A stretch of DNA of 64,000 bases from Lachnospiraceae bacterium (lineage in GTDB: Bacteria > Bacillota > Clostridia > Lachnospirales > Lachnospiraceae). The first letter of the stretch is position 1; each line of letters starts with the position of its first letter. The stretch is from the NCBI GenBank assembly GCA_015057035.1, contig SVFC01000002.1, positions 1 through 64,000 of the forward strand, given 5' to 3'. Below, piece after piece: positions 43,142-51,312 of the stretch. The notes under the pieces were generated by a model. The model saw only the letters and a list, made by a program, of their open reading frames with translations. It was not told the DNA's origin and made no database searches. The translations under genes were made by a program, and so were the position numbers.

Positions 43142-45055
43142 ATGTGGATGATACCTTTTTTAATTTGTTTTCCATTCGTGGTGTCACTTCTTATGTTCAC
43201 TATTCGTGTGAATAAGGTTCGCAACACAATCGCTTACATCAGTGCTGGCACAATTATGGCAGCAACTGGTATTTTTGCGATTACGTGGTTTGCGGGTGGA
43301 TGCCAGTCAATGGATCTTTATTATCACACTCATCTGATTGATATGATCATGTTGGGTGCGGTATGGCTTCTTATGGTGCTTGTAACCTATCTTAGTTTCA
43401 AGCATAAAAAAGCATGGGTAAGCCTTCTTTCTATTATTCCAACAATTATGGTTACTTACTTAGAACTGTATGGACCAGAAAAAGCAGAAATCGCTCATGT
43501 ACATGTGGATAGATTAGCAGTGCTGATGTGCATCATTGTTGGTATTATTGGAAGTTTAATCGTTATTTACTCTGTTGGTTATATGCATGGATATCACCAT
43601 CACCATACAGAATTTGAAGATAGAAGATACTACTTCTTTACTTTATTATTTATTTTCCTTGGGGCAATGTTTGGTTTTGTATTATCAGACGGACTTCTCT
43701 GGCTTGACCTGTTTTGGGAAATGACCAGTATTTGTTCTTTCCTGCTAATCCGTTATACCAAAACCGAAGAAGCAATTAATAACGCATTCCGCGCACTCTG
43801 GATGAACCTGTTAGGTGGTGCAGCTTTAGTTATTGCTATCTGCTATGTAGGATATACCAGTGGTAACCTCACACTTAGCAACCTCGTAGAACGTGGTGTG
43901 GCAGGAGATGCAACAGCAGTAATTCCTGTGGCATTAATCGCAGTAGCGGCTCTTACAAAAGCAGCACAGATGCCATTCTCAACATGGCTTATGGGAGCCA
44001 TGGTTGCTCCAACACCTTCTTCTGCATTACTTCATAGTGCAACAATGGTTAAAGCGGGTGTTTACGTATTATTCCGTCTTGCTCCAGCAATGTGCGGAAC
44101 TACAACAGGTTTACTTATCAGCTTTATCGGTGGCTTTACTTTCTTTGCTGCATCTATTATGGCGATTGCCCAGACAGATGGTAAAAAAGTTTTGGCGTTC
44201 TCAACCATTTCCAACCTTGGACTTATGGTTGCCTGTGCTGGTGTTGGTACATCAGAAACACTTTGGGCTGGAATCTTCCTTATGATGTTCCATGCTATTT
44301 CTAAGTCCCTTCTGTTCCAGAACACAGGTGCAACAGAGAACTCACTTCACAGCCGTGACATCGAAGATATGCATGGACTTATCTATCGTCTTCCAAGACT
44401 GGGAGCGTTCATGTTCATCGGTATTGCAGGTATGTTCTTGGCACCATTTGGTATGTTGATTTCAAAATGGTCAGCCCTTAAGGCATCCGTAGATGAAAGC
44501 AATATTTTCCTTGTTCTTTTCATCGTATTCGGTAGTGCAACAACAATGTTCTACTGGACAAAATGGATGAGCAAAATCATCTCTTATACAGATACAGAAA
44601 TTAAAGTAAAAGACATTACCAAAAAAGATGAGTTAATCTCTCTTATGGTACATGCAGTACTTATGATTGCTCTTTGCTTGTTATTCCCAGTACTTTCTGT
44701 AATTTATGTAGAACCACTTCTTACAGAAATCTTTGGTGTAGCAATAGCGGTGCTTCCAATGGGTGTATTATTACTCCTTATTGCAATCGTAGTATTTATT
44801 TTCCTGGTACCACTTATGGCATTCCGTTTTGCAACAAGCCTTAAGGTAAGACAGAAGCTTTCTTATATGAATGGTATCAACGTTGGTAACAACAAAGAGT
44901 TCGTTGACGCTATGGGTGACAATAAACACTTGTTTATGACAAACTGGTATTTCGCTCATACATTAGGACAGCGTAAATTAATGCAGCCATGTATCTGGAT
45001 TACAACTGCATGGTTAGTAGTTATGTTATGTATTATCGTAGGAGGTGCAGTATAA
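43142..45055 (+). CDS. echA: Ech hydrogenase subunit EchA (NuoL/MrpA-like)
   Basis: 637 residues, about 16 hydrophobic spans. This antiporter-type subunit conducts ions during hydrogen metabolism. Conserved NuoL core seen in FFTLLFIFLGAMFGFVLSDGLLWLDLFWEMTSICSFLLIRYTKTEEAINNAFRALWMNLLGGAAL, the key Lys and His region LTKAAQMPFSTWLMGAMVAPTPSSALLHSATMVKAGVYVLFRLAP, and KVLAFSTISNLGLMVACAG...MMFHAISKSLLFQNTGA. The second ATG at 43142 is chosen because AGGAG abuts the first ATG at 43133. First gene of echABCDEF in the canonical order. Confidence 0.93.
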   Translation: MWMIPFLICFPFVVSLLMFTIRVNKVRNTIAYISAGTIMAATGIFAITWFAGGCQSMDLYYHTHLIDMIMLGAVWLLMVLVTYLSFKHKKAWVSLLSIIPTIMVTYLELYGPEKAEIAHVHVDRLAVLMCIIVGIIGSLIVIYSVGYMHGYHHHHTEFEDRRYYFFTLLFIFLGAMFGFVLSDGLLWLDLFWEMTSICSFLLIRYTKTEEAINNAFRALWMNLLGGAALVIAICYVGYTSGNLTLSNLVERGVAGDATAVIPVALIAVAALTKAAQMPFSTWLMGAMVAPTPSSALLHSATMVKAGVYVLFRLAPAMCGTTTGLLISFIGGFTFFAASIMAIAQTDGKKVLAFSTISNLGLMVACAGVGTSETLWAGIFLMMFHAISKSLLFQNTGATENSLHSRDIEDMHGLIYRLPRLGAFMFIGIAGMFLAPFGMLISKWSALKASVDESNIFLVLFIVFGSATTMFYWTKWMSKIISYTDTEIKVKDITKKDELISLMVHAVLMIALCLLFPVLSVIYVEPLLTEIFGVAIAVLPMGVLLLLIAIVVFIFLVPLMAFRFATSLKVRQKLSYMNGINVGNNKEFVDAMGDNKHLFMTNWYFAHTLGQRKLMQPCIWITTAWLVVMLCIIVGGAV

Positions 45056-45918
45056 TGATTTATCGTGTTATTGGCATTGTTGCCTTTTTATTCCTTGCAC
45101 CTTTGGTTGGTGGACTTTTAAGCGGCCTTGACCGTAAAATCTCTGCAAGAATGCAGGGACGTATTGGACCAAGCATCCTGCAGCCATTTTATGACGTAAT
45201 CAAACTTCTTTCTAAGCAGTTTATCGTTGTAAATACAGCGCAGATTTTCTTGGTAATTTCATTCCTTTTAACAGTTATTTTTACAGGCTGTATGTTCTTC
45301 GGCGGAAGTGATATTTTGCTTTGCTTCTTCTTGCTTTCCACAGGAGCAACATTCCTCATTTTCGCAGCTTGTATTACAAACTCACCATACAGCAACCTGG
45401 GTGCATCCCGTGAGTTACTTGCGATGATGAGTTACGAACCAGCAGTACTTCTTGCTTGTATTGGTTTTTATCTGTCTACAGGTTCTTTCAATGTGTCAGA
45501 TATTATTCAGGCAGAGTTACCAGCAATTGTAAAAGCACCAGGCTTTTTCATTGCATTTGTGTTCATCCTTACAATTAAGTTACGTAAATCACCATTCGAC
45601 CTGAGTGCTTCACACCATCCACATCAGGAATTGGTAAAAGGTATTACCACTGATATGGGTGCAAAAACACTTGCGTTCTATGAAATTGCAGAATGGTATG
45701 AACATGTATTTTTGATGGGCTTCGTAGGATTGTTCTTCATCAATAGCAATCCATGGAGTTACCTTGTAGCGGTAATCGCAGTATTGGCAACATACTTCTT
45801 GGAAATCTTAATCGACAATACTTCTGCCCGTGTAAAATGGCCAGTAATGCTTAAGTTAGCTTGGGGTGTGACAATACTTGTTGCAGGTGTGAACTTAATC
45901 ATTTTAATGATTATCTAA
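45055..45918 (+). CDS. echB: Ech hydrogenase subunit EchB (NuoH-like)
   Basis: 287 residues with about eight spans. LAPLVGGLLSGLDRKISARMQGRIGPSILQPFYDVIKLL is the NuoH signature; YSNLGASRELLAMMSYEPAVLLACIGFYL and KSPFDLSASHHPHQELVKGITTDMGAKTLAFYEIAEWYE form the conserved quinone-chamber-like loops that in Ech couple the hydrogenase arm to the membrane arm. Starts one base inside the echA stop (TAATG), with GGAGG upstream. Confidence 0.95.
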   Translation: MIYRVIGIVAFLFLAPLVGGLLSGLDRKISARMQGRIGPSILQPFYDVIKLLSKQFIVVNTAQIFLVISFLLTVIFTGCMFFGGSDILLCFFLLSTGATFLIFAACITNSPYSNLGASRELLAMMSYEPAVLLACIGFYLSTGSFNVSDIIQAELPAIVKAPGFFIAFVFILTIKLRKSPFDLSASHHPHQELVKGITTDMGAKTLAFYEIAEWYEHVFLMGFVGLFFINSNPWSYLVAVIAVLATYFLEILIDNTSARVKWPVMLKLAWGVTILVAGVNLIILMII

Positions 45919-45947
45919 ACTTAATTGTGATTTAGAAAGGAAGAAAA

Positions 45948-46598
45948 ATGGGAAACGTAAAGAGATCTCCTTGGCTGCTCCACTATGATGGATCCAGCTG
46001 TAACGGATGTGATATAGAAGTTTTGGCTTGCCTTACACCAGTGTACGATGCAGAACGTTTTGGTATCATCAACACAGGTGACCCAATGCAGGCAGATATC
46101 TTCCTGATTACAGGAGGAATTAATACACAGAACCAGGCAATTGTAAAACAGTTATATGATCAGATGCCAAGACCAAAGGTTGTAGTAGCCGTTGGTGTAT
46201 GTGCATGTACTGGTGGTGTTTTCAAAGAATGTTACAACATTATCGGTGGTGCTGACACCACAATTCCAGTTGATATCTATGTTCCAGGCTGTGCTGCAAG
46301 ACCACAGGCTATCATTGATGGTATTGTAAAAGCCATTGCTTTATGGCAGGAAAAAGCAGACAAGATGGACAAAATCCAGAAGGAATTAGATAAACTGGAA
46401 AAAGAAGAGAAGAAAGCTGAGAAGAAGGCTAAAAAAGTAGAAGAAGTTATAGAAGAAACTGTAGAAAAAATTGAAGATGCTGTAGAAGCAGCGGAAGAAA
46501 AAGTGGAAGCTATTGAAGAAACTGTAGAAGCAGTAGTAGAAAAAATAGAAGCAGTAGTTGAGAAGGCAGAAGGAAAGGAGAACGGCGATGGAAATTAA
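45948..46598 (+). CDS. echC: Ech hydrogenase small subunit EchC with charged C-terminal extension
   Basis: 216 residues. The first 140 are the NuoB-like small subunit carrying the proximal [4Fe-4S] cluster: SSCNGCDIE (Cys18, Cys21), GVCACTGGVF and VPGCAARPQAI. From about residue 142 a long Glu/Lys/Ala/Val-rich coiled-coil runs to the end (KADKMDKIQKELDKLEKEEKKAEKK..., then repeats of roughly EETVEKIE and EKVEAIEE). Standard EchC proteins end near residue 150. The extension is in frame, well translated, and its last codons hold the echD ribosome site. Confidence 0.93.
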   Translation: MGNVKRSPWLLHYDGSSCNGCDIEVLACLTPVYDAERFGIINTGDPMQADIFLITGGINTQNQAIVKQLYDQMPRPKVVVAVGVCACTGGVFKECYNIIGGADTTIPVDIYVPGCAARPQAIIDGIVKAIALWQEKADKMDKIQKELDKLEKEEKKAEKKAKKVEEVIEETVEKIEDAVEAAEEKVEAIEETVEAVVEKIEAVVEKAEGKENGDGN

Positions 46599-46947
46599 GA
46601 ATCCAGGAAATGTACTTGTAGAAATTGAACACGGCACATTGTTGGGACATGTTATGGCTTTTAAAAACCAGGGACTTCGTCTTTCTCAGATTTGCTGTGC
46701 TTACTCAGAAGAAAAACTTCACTTAAGTTATTCTTTTGCAAATGATGATACCAATGAATACACAAACCTTCGTCTTGTAATTGATAAAGAGACACCAGTT
46801 TGCAGTATTACAGAGTTTTATCCATATGCATTTTTATATGAAAATGAAATGAAAGAATTATTTGGTGTAAACATTCAGATGATTAACCTGGATTACCAGA
46901 ATAAGTTATATCGTATTAACGAAGAAGCACCATTTATTAAGAAATAG
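46588..46947 (+). CDS. echD: Ech hydrogenase subunit EchD (NuoC-like)
   Basis: 119 residues. NuoC-like subunit of the peripheral arm. LVIDKETPVCSITEFYPYAFLYENEMKELFGVNIQMINLDYQNKLYRINEEAPF carries the family's NE-x-KELFG pattern (ENEMKELFGV). ATG at 46588 overlaps echC by 11 bases and uses AAAGGAG. No cofactor ligands, as usual. Confidence 0.92.
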   Translation: MEIKNPGNVLVEIEHGTLLGHVMAFKNQGLRLSQICCAYSEEKLHLSYSFANDDTNEYTNLRLVIDKETPVCSITEFYPYAFLYENEMKELFGVNIQMINLDYQNKLYRINEEAPFIKK

Positions 46948-46959
46948 GAGGAAAAAGCG

Positions 46960-48039
46960 ATGGCAAAACAGAGTATTGTACCTTTTGGACCTCAGCATCC
47001 AGTTCTCCCAGAACCAATTCACCTTGACTTAGTTCTTGAGGACGAAACAGTTGTTGAAGCAATTCCTTCTATTGGATTTGTACACAGAGGTCTGGAAAGT
47101 CTCGTAGAGAAAAAAGACTTTAATGAAATGACATACGTTATTGAACGTACTTGTGGTATCTGTAGTTTTATGCATGGTATGGGTTACTGTGAATCCGTAG
47201 AACATATTATGAACGTAGAAGTACCAGACAGAGGTAAATACCTCCGTACAATCTGGGCAGAACTTTCTCGTGTTCACAGCCACTTATTATGGCTTGGACT
47301 TCTGGCAGATGGCTTCGGATTCGAAAGCTTATTCTACCAGTGTTGGAGAATGAGAGAAAAAGTTCTTGACGTATTCGAACTTACAACAGGCGGAAGATGT
47401 ATCTTCTCTGTAAACAAAGTTGGTGGTGTTTTAAAAGACATTAACGACGATATGTTCAAAGTTATGCTTGATGTTGTAAACGGCATCGAAGAAGAATTAA
47501 AAGTAATCAAAAAGACATTCCTTTTTGACTATACCGTAGAATCTCGTCTGAAAGGTGTGGGTGTTCTTACAAAAGAGCAGGCTCACAACCTTGGTGCAGC
47601 AGGTCCATTTGCACGTGCTTCAGGCATCAAGATGGATATGAGAACTACAGGCTATGCTGCTTATAAGGATCTTGATATGGAAATCGTTACAAGTGAAGTT
47701 GGTGACAGCTTTGCACGTTGTGAAGTTCGTATCGGTGAAATCTTCCAGGCGATTGACCTGATTCGTCAGTGTATCGCTAAGATTCCAGCAGGTGAAATCT
47801 CTACTATCGTAAAAGGAAATCCAAACGGTGAGTACTTCATGAGATTAGAGCAGCCTCGTGGTGAAGCTGTATACTATAGCAAAGCAAACGGAAGCAAATT
47901 CTTAGAGCGAATGAGAGTTAGAACTCCTACCTTTGCTAATATCCCAGGTCTCTTAGAGACATTAAAGGGAGCAGATTTTGCAGACGTTCCATTATTAATC
48001 CTTACAATTGATCCATGTATCAGTTGTACAGAACGCTAG
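46960..48039 (+). CDS. echE: Ech hydrogenase large (NiFe) subunit EchE
   Basis: 359 residues, NuoD-like. The four Ni ligands are present: RTCGICS (Cys65, Cys68) and DPCISC (Cys353, Cys356). FGPQHPVLPEPIHLDLVLED at the start and AELSRVHSHLLWLGLLADGFGFESLFYQCWRMRE follow the group 4 hydrogenase pattern. The chain ends only three residues (TER) after the last Cys, so there is no long C-terminal peptide for a maturation protease to remove. Hyp proteins for the cofactor are encoded downstream. Confidence 0.96.
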   Translation: MAKQSIVPFGPQHPVLPEPIHLDLVLEDETVVEAIPSIGFVHRGLESLVEKKDFNEMTYVIERTCGICSFMHGMGYCESVEHIMNVEVPDRGKYLRTIWAELSRVHSHLLWLGLLADGFGFESLFYQCWRMREKVLDVFELTTGGRCIFSVNKVGGVLKDINDDMFKVMLDVVNGIEEELKVIKKTFLFDYTVESRLKGVGVLTKEQAHNLGAAGPFARASGIKMDMRTTGYAAYKDLDMEIVTSEVGDSFARCEVRIGEIFQAIDLIRQCIAKIPAGEISTIVKGNPNGEYFMRLEQPRGEAVYYSKANGSKFLERMRVRTPTFANIPGLLETLKGADFADVPLLILTIDPCISCTER

Positions 48040-48058
48040 GAAAGGGAGGTTTTGTTGT

Positions 48059-48595
48059 ATGGCACTTATGAATTTTAAAAGTACAGTCTTAAAGAACCTC
48101 TTTTCTAAGCCTGTAACAAGAAACTATCCTGCTGAACCAGCAGTATATCCAGAAAGAAGCCGCGGACACGTAGAAATCACCATCGAAGATTGTATTCTTT
48201 GTGGCCTTTGCGCTATGAACTGTCCTTCTCGCGCAATCAAAGTTGACCGCGCAGGAAGCACCTGGTCTATCGATCGTTTCGATTGTATCCAGTGTGGTTA
48301 TTGTACAGAAAAATGTCCTAAGAAATGTCTTCACATTGTACCTGGCTACCAGGAACCAATGGCTGAAAAGGCAGTGGCTACCTATGACAAACCAGTAGAA
48401 GCTAAGAAGTATCCTAAGATGGATGCTGACAATTGTGTATACTGTACATTATGTGCAAAGAAATGCCCTAAGGAAGCAATTACTGTGGACAGAGCCTCTA
48501 AGACATGGGAATTAAATAAGGATGTTTGTGTAAGCTGTGGCCTTTGTGAAAGCAGCTGTCCTAAGAAAGCAATTTCTATGCAGGCAGAAGCGTAA
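48059..48595 (+). CDS. echF: Ech hydrogenase ferredoxin-like subunit EchF with four 4Fe-4S motifs
   Basis: 178 residues. Electron-entry subunit from ferredoxin. Four CxxCxxCxxxCP motifs are readable: CILCGLCAMNCP, CIQCGYCTEKCP, CVYCTLCAKKCP and CVSCGLCESSCP. Standard EchF or NuoI-like subunits have two, so this one looks like an internal duplication of a dicluster domain joined by a linker (about 100-118). ATG at 48059 follows GGGAGG. Last gene of the operon, followed by a strong terminator. Confidence 0.93.
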   Translation: MALMNFKSTVLKNLFSKPVTRNYPAEPAVYPERSRGHVEITIEDCILCGLCAMNCPSRAIKVDRAGSTWSIDRFDCIQCGYCTEKCPKKCLHIVPGYQEPMAEKAVATYDKPVEAKKYPKMDADNCVYCTLCAKKCPKEAITVDRASKTWELNKDVCVSCGLCESSCPKKAISMQAEA

Positions 48596-48642
48596 TGAGT
48601 TTTCGGTGAAAACTTTAGTTTGGAGAATGTTATGAATTTTTG

Positions 48643-48685
48643 CCCACACTTAAATCTTTGGGATTTGGGTGTGGGTATTTTTTTT
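48643..48685 (+). terminator. Terminator of the ech operon
   Basis: CCCACACTTAAATC / GGATTTGGGTGTGGG with loop TTTG, followed by a long T-run. Confidence 0.85.
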
Positions 48686-48762
48686 GATATGTGTTAGAAT
48701 TAGGTATAGGCTAGAGATTGGGCTGGTTGGTACCTAATTATAGCAAAGGGGGGATAGAATTT

Positions 48763-49530
48763 ATGAACAGTAAGGTGTTTGTGCTTTTGAAATGTGTGGT
48801 TATTGCAAGCATGGGATTATTTATATTTTGTTTCTTTAACTGTATAAAATCCTATCCGGAATTTGAAGTGGAATACAGTGAGTTACATTATGAGGAACTT
48901 ACATTTGAGAAATACGATGAAAAACCTGCGGGAAAGAGTGGGTATAGTTATGAAATATATTTCCGAGAATACGAAGAACCTTTTCGGGTAAATAATATTA
49001 CCCAGAAAAAAATGGATAAGAATGCGTTGAAGGCGTTACAAACAAATACGGTTATAAAAGTGTATTTCAGGCCAAGTACAAACAAAAAATATACATATGA
49101 TATTTGCGAAATGAAATCTGATATGTCAGTGCTTTTAAGTTTGGCAGATTATATTGAAACAAATCAGAGAAATCAAATTGTTGGTATGATTTGTTTGCCT
49201 ATTTTGATAGTCTTTTGCGTGGTATTGATTGTTGTGTTTACACGTTTGCAAGAGTTAGCGCGTAAAGGTAGAGTAGGAGACGTAAAACTGGAACATCGTA
49301 TTTGTGGAAATTTAATCCAAGTGTGTAATTCTCTAGAATTGTGTTCGCTTGTGATTAACAATAGGATAGTTGACAAATATGAATGGATAGTTGCGACTAG
49401 GTTTTGTTTGAAGGGAACAGTGTATTGCGAGGGGAGAGAAGTCACGGTAGAAGCAAAAATGGGCTTCGTTAATATGCGCCTCTATTGTGATGGAAAATTA
49501 GTTGGAACTAAATTTATGGGACTAGGCTGA
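48763..49530 (+). CDS. Two-span membrane protein of unknown function
   Basis: 255 residues. TM1 about 7-27 (LLKCVVIASMGLFIFCFFNCI), an extracytoplasmic domain (about 28-138, with YDEKPAGKSGYSYEIYFREYEEPFRV and TVIKVYFRPSTNKKYTYDI), TM2 about 145-168 (IVGMICLPILIVFCVVLIVVF) and a cytoplasmic tail of about 85 residues. The build resembles DUF3592-like proteins, but I cannot assign a family. GGGGGG ribosome site. Lies between the ech operon and hypA; lower codon uniformity than ech hints at weak expression. Confidence 0.55.
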   Translation: MNSKVFVLLKCVVIASMGLFIFCFFNCIKSYPEFEVEYSELHYEELTFEKYDEKPAGKSGYSYEIYFREYEEPFRVNNITQKKMDKNALKALQTNTVIKVYFRPSTNKKYTYDICEMKSDMSVLLSLADYIETNQRNQIVGMICLPILIVFCVVLIVVFTRLQELARKGRVGDVKLEHRICGNLIQVCNSLELCSLVINNRIVDKYEWIVATRFCLKGTVYCEGREVTVEAKMGFVNMRLYCDGKLVGTKFMGLG

Positions 49531-49585
49531 TGGTTTTTTATGAGGGATAACTTAGAATTTAGAAAATAGTGAGGAGTAAAAACAC

Positions 49586-50623
49586 ATGCACGAATATCAT
49601 GGTGCGGTACAGATGATTGAGCATGCTCAGGATTTGTGTCGTGAACGTGGACATAATAAAGTGAATAAATTACAGCTTTTGATTGGTGAAGCATCAGGAT
49701 ATACCTTTGAAGTTGTGAAAGAATATTTTGATGAGGCTGCAATCGGGACAGTATGCGAGGGAGCGGAACTGACAGTTCGAAAAACAGACGTGATGCTTCG
49801 TTGTCCAAAATGCAATGAGCTTTTTCCAAAGAGAATCCTGATGTATGATTGTCCAATCTGTGGCACTCCAGGAAATCCAACGGATGCTGGTAAGGAAATG
49901 ACCATTGATTTTATGGAATCTGAGTGGGTGGAGGCCATAGGAGATGTGCTGTCGAGAAAAGCCATTGATAAAGCGGATGTCATTGCATTTTTTGATGAGA
50001 TTGCATCTGGATGGGATGAGGCACAGATTCGAGAGGAAGATAAGATTACAGCGATTCTAGATGCAGCAGGTGTTGTCGCCGGAGTGAAGGTTCTGGATGT
50101 GGCTTGTGGTACGGGGGTGTTGGTTCCGGATTATGTGGAACGCAAGGTGGCTTCTGTGACAGGAGTGGACATTTCGGAAGAGATGATTAAGATTGCGAAG
50201 GACAAATTCCTTAGTGAAGATTCCGATGAAAAAAAGGCTAGCATGGGATGTGATGCAGGAAAAGATGCTTCTTGTGTAAAAAAATATACAAAGATAGAAT
50301 TTCTCTGTGCAGACGTGGAAGAAGCAAATCTACCATCCGATTATGACGTGTGTATGGTATATAATGCCTTTCCACACTTTCCAAATCCAGCAAAATTGAT
50401 TGAAGTATTGGCTTCTCGCTTGAAACAGGGTGGTCGACTTACCATTGCTCATAGTATGAGCCGAAAGCAGTTGGATTCCCATCATGCAGGTCCTGCAGCA
50501 AAAGTATCCAATGGACTTATGAGTGAAGATGATTTGGCTTTATTATTTGGGGCGTATTTTGATGTGGATGTGAAAGTGTCTACGGACCAGATGTATATTG
50601 TGTCTGGAGTGAAAGTGAGATAA
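49586..50623 (+). CDS. hypA: HypA nickel chaperone fused to a SAM-dependent methyltransferase
   Basis: 345 residues. Residues 1-115 are HypA, which delivers nickel to the hydrogenase large subunit: Met-His2-Glu3 nickel site (MHEYHGAVQMIEHAQ) and zinc ligands Cys73, Cys76, Cys89 and Cys92 in LRCPKCNELFPKRILMYDCPICG. From about 130 a class I methyltransferase follows: FFDEIASGWDE, motif I KVLDVACGTGVLVPDY (168-183), TGVDISEEMIKIAKDKF, DYDVCMVYNAFPHFPNPAKLIE, GGRLTIAHSMSRKQLDSHH. The two halves are one open frame with no stop between. HypA is normally about 115 residues. Strong GAGGAG site. Role of the methyltransferase part is unknown. Confidence 0.93.
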   Translation: MHEYHGAVQMIEHAQDLCRERGHNKVNKLQLLIGEASGYTFEVVKEYFDEAAIGTVCEGAELTVRKTDVMLRCPKCNELFPKRILMYDCPICGTPGNPTDAGKEMTIDFMESEWVEAIGDVLSRKAIDKADVIAFFDEIASGWDEAQIREEDKITAILDAAGVVAGVKVLDVACGTGVLVPDYVERKVASVTGVDISEEMIKIAKDKFLSEDSDEKKASMGCDAGKDASCVKKYTKIEFLCADVEEANLPSDYDVCMVYNAFPHFPNPAKLIEVLASRLKQGGRLTIAHSMSRKQLDSHHAGPAAKVSNGLMSEDDLALLFGAYFDVDVKVSTDQMYIVSGVKVR

Positions 50624-50717
50624 AAGAAGTTTTGCCAAAGACTTAACTCTCCCGAGATTCAGCCGATATAGGTAATATAGGGGAAATATTGTTTCATTAT
50701 GCCAAGGAGGGCTATAT

Positions 50718-51275
50718 ATGAATACAACAGGAATCAAGGAAGAGATTAAAAATAAATATGATTTTTCGCAGAATTATGTGAAATTGTCAGGAGTGGAATC
50801 CGGGGGAAGTGTGGTTCCAGATGCAGATGCTGCAGAGGGAGTTGAGCTAGAATTGTCAGAAGCTGGGCTGCAGAAGTTAGCAGAAGAGCAGAAGAATTCC
50901 AACAATCAGAAATATTCTCAGTCCCAGATGAAGATGTTCCAGGAAGAAATGGAAAGAATGCGTGAAAGCAATGAGAAGGCTGCAGAGCATACGAATGATA
51001 TGTCAAAGATCATGACGATTTTCCGCAGGATTGCCAATGGCGATATTGTGCCTCCAAAGGATGAGAATAAACTGATGGAACACAGTATGGAGATGTATCA
51101 GGCTGCGAAAAATCTTGGTTCCATGAAGCAGAACGAGGATAGGAAAAAGTATAAATCTGTGGATGAAGAGGATGAAGAGAAAAGCGGAGCGATCTCAAAA
51201 GAAGAGGCCATCCGTGCATTGACAGATAGCCGTTCGGGTGTGAATATTGATATTAAAATTGCAGATTCAGAGTAA
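50718..51275 (+). CDS. Hydrophilic coiled-coil protein of unknown function
   Basis: 185 residues, no membrane segment or cysteine. MNTTGIKEEIKNKYDFSQNYVKLSG, then a Glu/Gln/Lys-rich helix (about 60-150) containing IFRRIANGDIVPPKDENKLMEHSMEMYQAAKNLGSMKQNEDRKKYKSVDEEDEEKS. Excellent AAGGAGG site. Small proteins of this plan occur in Lachnospiraceae genomes as hypotheticals, often near motility or secretion genes, but I cannot name a family. It follows hypA by about 95 bases and ends at a bidirectional terminator. Confidence 0.6.
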   Translation: MNTTGIKEEIKNKYDFSQNYVKLSGVESGGSVVPDADAAEGVELELSEAGLQKLAEEQKNSNNQKYSQSQMKMFQEEMERMRESNEKAAEHTNDMSKIMTIFRRIANGDIVPPKDENKLMEHSMEMYQAAKNLGSMKQNEDRKKYKSVDEEDEEKSGAISKEEAIRALTDSRSGVNIDIKIADSE

Positions 51276-51277
51276 AC

Positions 51278-51312
51278 AAAACGCAAGGGATTTATTTTCC
51301 CTTGCGTTTTTT
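51278..51312. terminator. Bidirectional terminator
   Basis: AAAACGCAAGGGA (51278-51290) / TCCCTTGCGTTTT (51298-51310), short loop, T-runs on both strands. It ends the 50718 gene and the convergent XRE gene, whose last codons lie within it. Confidence 0.9.

Noticed and set aside
46386-46637. Antisense frame rich in Phe and Ser opposite echC
   Set aside because: It is the mirror of the Glu/Lys repeat codons in the echC tail, without a start signal of its own.
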